From an uncultured Actinomycetes bacterium (GTDB taxonomy: Bacteria > Actinomycetota > Actinomycetes > Nanopelagicales > Nanopelagicaceae), in assembly GCA_937864205.1 (NCBI GenBank), contig CALMJB010000067.1, positions 1 to 10,446 of the forward strand: 10,446 bases of DNA. The letters are read 5' to 3'. Below the pieces are notes generated by a model. That model was not told the DNA's origin, did no database searches, and saw nothing but the letters and a program-made list of their open reading frames with translations. Both the position numbers and the translations under genes were made by a program. Below are positions 7,008 to 10,446 of the stretch, one piece after another. Position 1 is the first letter of the stretch. Every line of letters begins with the position of its first letter.

Positions 7008-7199
7008 GCACACTCCTTTTCGCACATTCGCAATTTTGCGAGTGTGCACTCGGTTATTGATCTGGCAATTTGTCAGATCGCTAGCATCTTGAACCGACCG
7101 ATTTTCATCGGACCGAACAGGTTCATTAGTAGTTTTTTATTTTCAAAACTACTTAAGATGCGTGAAGTCACAAGTTTCCTTGTGCGAGGCGAAATCTTA
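7008..7199 (-). promoter_or_regulatory. Structured 5' leader of rpsB (candidate cis-regulatory RNA)
   Basis: Read on the minus strand, this non-coding stretch can form five hairpins in a row. First, TAAGAT (7194-7199) with ATCTTA (7154-7159) encloses CACAAG-GAAA-CTTGTG (7169-7184). Second, AGTAGTTTT (7145-7153) pairs with AAAACTACT (7128-7136), directly abutting the first. Third, GAACC with GGTTC (7091-7124) encloses CCGAT-GAAA-ATCGG. Fourth, GATCTG pairs with CAGATC (7059-7079). Fifth, GCACACTCGC pairs with GCGAATGTGC (7022-7047), with one A-C mismatch. Two stems carry GAAA (GNRA) tetraloops. In E. coli, S2 represses rpsB-tsf through the 5' leader; a similar role here is inferred, and the structure is not one I recognise from that system. 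No convincing promoter was found between xerC and this leader. Confidence 0.6.
7013..7020 (-). promoter_or_regulatory. Ribosome binding site of rpsB
   Basis: AAAAGGAG lies 9 bases ahead of the rpsB ATG and settles the start at 7003. The GAG of this site is part of GAGTGTGC (7008-7015), which is perfectly complementary to GCACACTC at 7040-7047 upstream, so the site can be masked by leader folding. Confidence 0.8.
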
Positions 7200-7222
7200 C
7201 CTGAATAAATTAAGTACTTTTA

Positions 7223-7240
7223 CCGCGGTTATGCCCGCGG
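7223..7240 (-). terminator. GC hairpin over the xerC stop codon, possible weak terminator
   Basis: CCGCGG occurs twice around a 6-base loop (GCATAA) that contains the xerC stop codon. The 6-base-pair all-GC stem is followed on the minus strand by TAAAAGTACTTAATTT, which is AT-rich but has no clean T tract. It may end or slow transcription from xerC before the rpsB leader, or pause ribosomes at the stop. Function is uncertain. Confidence 0.35.
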
Positions 7241-8128
7241 ATGCGCTTGCTTATAAGCCTTTTGTAATCTTTCCGGAGATACATGGGTATAAATCTGCGT
7301 GGTTGCCAATGAAGCGTGCCCCAAAATTTCTTGCACAGTTCGCAAATCTGCGCCACCTTCTAATAAATGAGTTGCCGCAGAATGTCTTAATCCATGTGGT
7401 CCCATTTCAGCGCCAACCGCTTTCATCGCTTCGTAAACCACTTCTCTAACGGTGCGTTGATCGATTCGCTTTCCCCGCGCTCCTAAGAAAACTGCATTTT
7501 TAGATTGTAAATTTGCAAATTCATTTCGTGCATTCTGTAAATAATCTTGTATTGCTTTAATCGCCGGAATTCCCACCGGAACAACTCGTTGCCGATTTCC
7601 TTTACCAATCACACTCAATGTATTTCGACTCTGATCTATGTCTTCTAGATTTAAACCACATAATTCTGAAACTCGAATTCCGGATGCATATAAAACTTCA
7701 ACAATCGCTAAATCTCTTTTGTTTACCGCAGTTGGCTCTTCTACTGACTTAACCTGCAAAGCTTCAATCACCTGCTTCGCTTCATCAACATTTAATACAT
7801 CTGGCAAGGTTCGCTGAGACTTTGGAATCGAAAGTTCTGCACCGAAATCGCGTTCAATCCAGCCACTAGCACTTGCCCAATGCGTAAATGCCCGAATCGA
7901 AACTATTCGGCGAATCATGGTGGCCCGCGAAATTCCCACACTCTGCAAATTAGCCAGCCAAGAACGCAGGTGCTCTACCTGCAGATTCTTAAACTCATCT
8001 ATTCCTAATTTTTCTAAGTGCAACAAAAATGAATTCAAATCAGCAACGTAACCACGAACCGAGTTTTCAGAGAGATTTCTTTCCAGCACTAAATACTCTT
8101 GGTATTTATCCACTAATTCATTGGCCAC
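7229..8128 (-). CDS. xerC: Tyrosine recombinase XerC
   Basis: XerC, with XerD, resolves chromosome dimers at dif sites. This 299-residue protein has the N-terminal SAM-like core-binding domain (about 5-90) and the C-terminal catalytic domain (about 108-290). The active-site set is complete: R152 in ASGIRVSEL, K176 in IGKGNRQR, H245 and R248 in HGLRHSAATHL, H271 in LGHASLATTQ, and nucleophile Y280 in IYTHV. The length and the position just upstream of rpsB fit the actinobacterial XerC, also seen in mycobacteria, rather than a phage integrase. The start codon is GTG, 12 bases after the LuxR-type gene, without a clear Shine-Dalgarno, so coupling to that gene is likely. A second in-frame GTG five codons later is a possible alternative start. 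Confidence 0.93.
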   Translation of the reverse strand: MANELVDKYQEYLVLERNLSENSVRGYVADLNSFLLHLEKLGIDEFKNLQVEHLRSWLANLQSVGISRATMIRRIVSIRAFTHWASASGWIERDFGAELSIPKSQRTLPDVLNVDEAKQVIEALQVKSVEEPTAVNKRDLAIVEVLYASGIRVSELCGLNLEDIDQSRNTLSVIGKGNRQRVVPVGIPAIKAIQDYLQNARNEFANLQSKNAVFLGARGKRIDQRTVREVVYEAMKAVGAEMGPHGLRHSAATHLLEGGADLRTVQEILGHASLATTQIYTHVSPERLQKAYKQAHPRA

Positions 8129-8140
8129 GCCAAGAGATTA

Positions 8141-8827
8141 CTACCCAACTTTGTTTTGAGTCAGTTCCTTGCGCCCGGAAATCCCTAATTTAGAGAAGAC
8201 AATCATCGTTTCTTGCTTAACCAAAGATGGCGAATAACCTATTTTGTCAGCAATCGCTTCGTTTGTTAACCCTTGTTTCATCAACTCAGCAATCTCCCGT
8301 TGACGACTCGTCAATGGTTTGCCATGCAAATCACCAATTTCTAATGAAACTTTTCCGATTCTTGAAAAATATATTTGTAAAAGTGATTGTAGGTTCATAT
8401 AGAAGTATTCATCACCTTCAACAAACTTTGAATATCTGCCCAATTGCAGAATGTAGTTTTCGTTAATTGGAATTGTGACCTGTGAAATCCAAGGATGTTC
8501 AATCGGATCTTTTTTAAGTGCTGGATATTTTTGGTAATAATCCTCAGAATAAGTCTCTTGAATGATTCGATTTTCAATGATTGATCGTCCAGATGGCCTT
8601 GCAGATTCGATTGGGAACTCTTTGCCAACTCGACATTCTTGATCTTTAAATCCATGTGCAGTTTCGACTCTAATTTTCTTATTTCCCAAAATTCTGCCGA
8701 AGTAAACCCGTGAGACTTCGCCACTTACACAATGGTTGTTGCTTAGAAATTGCGTTAAATAATCAAGAGTCGGCCGAGTCGCAAGAATTTGAGTTATCTC
8801 AAGTAACTTTTGTAAATGCAGACTCAT
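8141..8827 (-). CDS. LuxR-type transcriptional regulator with GAF-like N-terminal domain
   Basis: The C-terminal part (about 170-222) is a LuxR/FixJ-type DNA-binding helix-turn-helix: PLTSRQREIAELMKQGLTNEAIADKIGYSPSLVKQ, with E178, G186 and the recognition helix around 199-212, then FSKLGISGR. The first 155 residues look like a small sensor fold. The alternating pattern VSRVYFGRI, IRVETAHGF, SQVTIPI and ENYILQLG suggests a GAF-like domain, but this is weak and the ligand is unknown. There is no receiver-domain phospho-acceptor pattern, and no partner kinase or autoinducer synthase is visible, so it is not an obvious two-component or quorum-sensing pair. The reading frame is closed by a stop shortly upstream of the ATG, fixing the start; a ribosome site is poor (GAAGG, 17 bases away). 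It is probably co-transcribed with xerC. Base composition appears more AT-rich than the neighbours, and other actinobacteria such as mycobacteria have no such gene here, so acquisition or lineage-specific insertion is possible. Confidence 0.8.
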   Translation of the reverse strand: MSLHLQKLLEITQILATRPTLDYLTQFLSNNHCVSGEVSRVYFGRILGNKKIRVETAHGFKDQECRVGKEFPIESARPSGRSIIENRIIQETYSEDYYQKYPALKKDPIEHPWISQVTIPINENYILQLGRYSKFVEGDEYFYMNLQSLLQIYFSRIGKVSLEIGDLHGKPLTSRQREIAELMKQGLTNEAIADKIGYSPSLVKQETMIVFSKLGISGRKELTQNKVG

Positions 8828-8887
8828 TTTTTTACAAATAAACCTTCGCTTACTTTTTTAAATACTGAAAACAAAATCTAGAGAAAG

Positions 8888-8919
8888 AGTATGCCCCCCC
8901 CCCCGTAATAAACGGTCAA
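8888..8919 (-). promoter_or_regulatory. Candidate promoter of the LuxR-type gene with a poly-G spacer
   Basis: On the minus strand TTGACC (8914-8919) matches five of six bases of the -35 consensus. It is followed 20 bases later by CATACT (8888-8893), a modest match (four of six) to the -10 consensus. The spacer contains an uninterrupted run of 11 G. A 17-base spacing is optimal, so the promoter as read would be weak, and gain or loss of G residues would tune it. The hexamers are visible; promoter function is inferred. Confidence 0.35.
8894..8904. repeat. Homopolymer tract of 11 C (plus strand) / 11 G (minus strand)
   Basis: Eleven consecutive C stand alone in an AT-rich intergenic region between the cimA stop and the LuxR-type gene. 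It is the only such tract in the window. G/C homopolymers of this length are prone to slippage, both in cells and in sequencing. The rest of this 110-base gap (8828-8937) is AT-rich and non-coding. Confidence 0.9.
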
Positions 8920-8931
8920 CTGACTGGTCAG
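8920..8931. repeat. Short inverted repeat beside the -35 region, possible operator
   Basis: CTGAC-TG-GTCAG is an inverted repeat with 5-base arms. It touches the candidate -35 of the LuxR-type gene and begins seven bases after the cimA stop. Its two-fold symmetry and position suit a dimeric regulator, perhaps autoregulation, but arms this short can occur by chance. Confidence 0.3.
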
Positions 8932-8937
8932 GAGTGT

Positions 8938-10446
8938 TTACGGTTTACGGCCAAGGCGTAATAAACCAAAAGTAACTGCATCATCTAATGCCATTGCTGA
9001 AGCAGCAATAACATTTTCATGAACTCCGACCGTGCTCCATTCGCCATTGCCATCGCTAGTTTCGACCAAAACTCTTGTGACAGCGCCAGTTCCTAATCTT
9101 CCTTCCAAAATTCTTACTTTGTAATCAGTGAGCTCTAATTTTTTCAACTCTGGGTAAAACTTTTCTAAACCTTTTCGCAAGGCATTATCAATTGCATTAA
9201 CTGGACCATTTCCTTCACCTTCTGAATGAAAAACTTCACCACGAGCCGATACTTTTACAGATGCTCGGGAAGTTACCTGACCATTTACCCCTTGATGAAC
9301 TGTGGTTTGCCAATCTTCAATTTTGAAAAATGATGGGCGCTTGCCATCGATTTCAGTGCGCAGCAACAATTCAAAGGAAGCATCTGCAGCTTCAAAAGTA
9401 AAACCTTTACCTTCTAGTTCTTTTACTTTCTCAACTACCCGACCGATTAACTCTTTATCGCCACCTAAATCAATGCCTAACTCTTGCGACTTTAATTCAA
9501 CCGATGCTCGACCAGCCATCTCTGAAACCAACATTCGCATATCGTTTCCGACTGTTTCTGGATCTTCATGTTGATACATAGCTGGATCAATTTTTATTGC
9601 GCTGGCGTGCAATCCAGCTTTGTGAGTGAATGCTGAAACTCCGACATATGGTTGGCGCGCACTGGGCGCAACGTTTGTAACTTCGGCAACGGCGTGCGAA
9701 ATTCGAAATGCTTCCTGTAATTTTCCAGCCGGTAATACTGGTTTATCTTTCTTCAACTCTAAATTTGCAATTATTGAAACTAAATCTGCATTTCCAGTTC
9801 GTTCGCCATATCCATTTAATGTGCCCTGCACATGCGTAACCCCGGCAGAAACAGCCGCGAGCGAATTTGCCACGGCACAACCGGTGTCGTTGTGACAATG
9901 AATTCCCAACCTGGCTTTAGATTTACCAATCACTTCATTAACAATTTGCGAAAGTTGATCAGGCAGCATTCCGCCATTGGTATCGCAGAGAGCAACAACA
10001 TCTGCACCGGCTGACATTGCAGCGTTAACCACTTCAATTGCATAATTTTTATTGAATAAAAAGCCATCAAAAAAATGTTCGGCATCTAGAAAAACTCGTT
10101 GTCCACCTTCACGTAAGAATTTGATGGAATCGGTGATCATCTTTAGGTTTTCATCAAGATCAGTCTTCAATGCTTTTTCAACATGTCGAGCATCGCTTTT
10201 TGCAACTAATGTGACAACTGGTGCGGCTGAATCTTGCAATGCCCGAAGCAATGCATCGTCGGCCGCTTTCACATTTGCTCTGCGGGTTGCACCAAATGCC
10301 ACAAAGGTTGCGTTCTTTAATTTAAGTTCAGTCTGAGCGAGTTTGAAAAATTCTGTGTCCTTTGGATTCGCGCCTGGCCAACCGCCTTCAATGAATCCGA
10401 CCCCTAAATCATCTAAGTGCCGAGCAATTGTTAACTTGTCATGAAC
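8938..10446 (-). CDS. cimA: (R)-citramalate synthase, N-terminus missing
   Basis: CimA condenses pyruvate and acetyl-CoA into (R)-citramalate, the first step of the threonine-independent route to 2-oxobutyrate and isoleucine. The open frame runs through the right edge for 502 residues; by comparison with the usual length of about 530 only the first 25 or so, including the metal-binding TTLRDG-type motif, are missing. In the visible part there are EGGWPGANPKD (20-30), FLDAEHFFDGF (about 119-129), the metal-binding HCHNDTG (183-189), NGYGERTGNADL (211-222) and FTHKAGLHASA (273-283) of the TIM-barrel and lid. A C-terminal LeuA-type regulatory dimer domain follows from about 380, with GEGNGPVNAID at 410-420, the likely site of isoleucine feedback. 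FLDAEHFFDGF and the overall pattern separate it from 2-isopropylmalate synthase. A GTG inside the frame at 10302 is not the start, because strongly conserved sequence precedes it. Confidence 0.95.
   Translation of the reverse strand, partial: VHDKLTIARHLDDLGVGFIEGGWPGANPKDTEFFKLAQTELKLKNATFVAFGATRRANVKAADDALLRALQDSAAPVVTLVAKSDARHVEKALKTDLDENLKMITDSIKFLREGGQRVFLDAEHFFDGFLFNKNYAIEVVNAAMSAGADVVALCDTNGGMLPDQLSQIVNEVIGKSKARLGIHCHNDTGCAVANSLAAVSAGVTHVQGTLNGYGERTGNADLVSIIANLELKKDKPVLPAGKLQEAFRISHAVAEVTNVAPSARQPYVGVSAFTHKAGLHASAIKIDPAMYQHEDPETVGNDMRMLVSEMAGRASVELKSQELGIDLGGDKELIGRVVEKVKELEGKGFTFEAADASFELLLRTEIDGKRPSFFKIEDWQTTVHQGVNGQVTSRASVKVSARGEVFHSEGEGNGPVNAIDNALRKGLEKFYPELKKLELTDYKVRILEGRLGTGAVTRVLVETSDGNGEWSTVGVHENVIAASAMALDDAVTFGLLRLGRKP

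Noticed and set aside
7004..7033. A TTG start at 7033 giving rpsB ten extra residues.
   Set aside because: The extra residues would be encoded by the ribosome site and leader hairpin, and the family begins at the ATG at 7003.
7229..8128. Phage or integron integrase with an attachment site.
   Set aside because: Length, catalytic set and position before rpsB fit housekeeping XerC; no tRNA, att repeats or phage genes are visible.
8395..8724. A 109-codon minus-strand frame inside the LuxR-type gene.
   Set aside because: It lies entirely within the coding frame of the regulator, and its sequence has no recognisable features.
8894..8904. Frameshift-type phase variation within a coding sequence at the C/G run.
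   Set aside because: The LuxR frame is closed by a stop at about 8858-8860, and cimA already ends at 8938, so the run is not inside either gene.
8920..8931. Intrinsic terminator for cimA at the CTGAC/GTCAG repeat.
   Set aside because: The loop would be only two bases, and no T run follows on the minus strand.
10300..10302. A GTG start for cimA at 10302.
   Set aside because: Conserved CimA sequence, including EGGWPGANPKD, continues upstream in frame to the window edge.

Overview
The window looks like chromosome of a low-GC actinobacterium, probably a streamlined freshwater lineage of the Nanopelagicales (acI, Planktophila/Nanopelagicus) type. This is inferred from four things: the actinobacterial core gene order (xerC, rpsB, tsf, pyrH, frr, cdsA, rlmN), the AT-rich codon use, very short intergenic gaps, and a Tat-type lipoprotein for polyamine uptake. 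All ten genes lie on the minus strand, so the reading order runs from the right edge to the left edge.

Right end (8938-10446): the body of cimA, citramalate synthase of isoleucine biosynthesis, with its first few residues outside the window. A 110-base gap follows, carrying an uninterrupted run of 11 C (11 G on the coding strand) and a small inverted repeat. It leads into a LuxR-type regulator with a probable GAF-like sensor half, closely coupled to xerC (chromosome dimer resolution).

Middle (3141-7228): a 225-base non-coding leader with five consecutive predicted hairpins precedes the translation operon rpsB-tsf-pyrH-frr-cdsA-rlmN (ribosomal protein S2, EF-Ts, UMP kinase, ribosome recycling factor, CDP-diglyceride synthase, RlmN). 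Most of these genes abut or overlap. The largest gap inside this block is the 82 bases between pyrH and frr. pyrH and tsf both start with GTG.

Left end (1-2050): an aminobutyraldehyde dehydrogenase of the PatD type starts 5 bases after rlmN, with its ribosome site inside rlmN. After 131 bases comes the start of a PotD/PotF-like polyamine-binding lipoprotein that runs off the left edge. Together they suggest polyamine uptake and catabolism attached to the end of the translation operon.

No tRNA, rRNA, CRISPR array, insertion sequence or phage gene was seen. The window is mostly housekeeping DNA. The parts that deserve a second look are non-coding: the rpsB leader with a possible switch over the ribosome site, and the poly-G tract placed like a promoter spacer in front of the LuxR gene. 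No intergenic stretch exceeds 300 bases.
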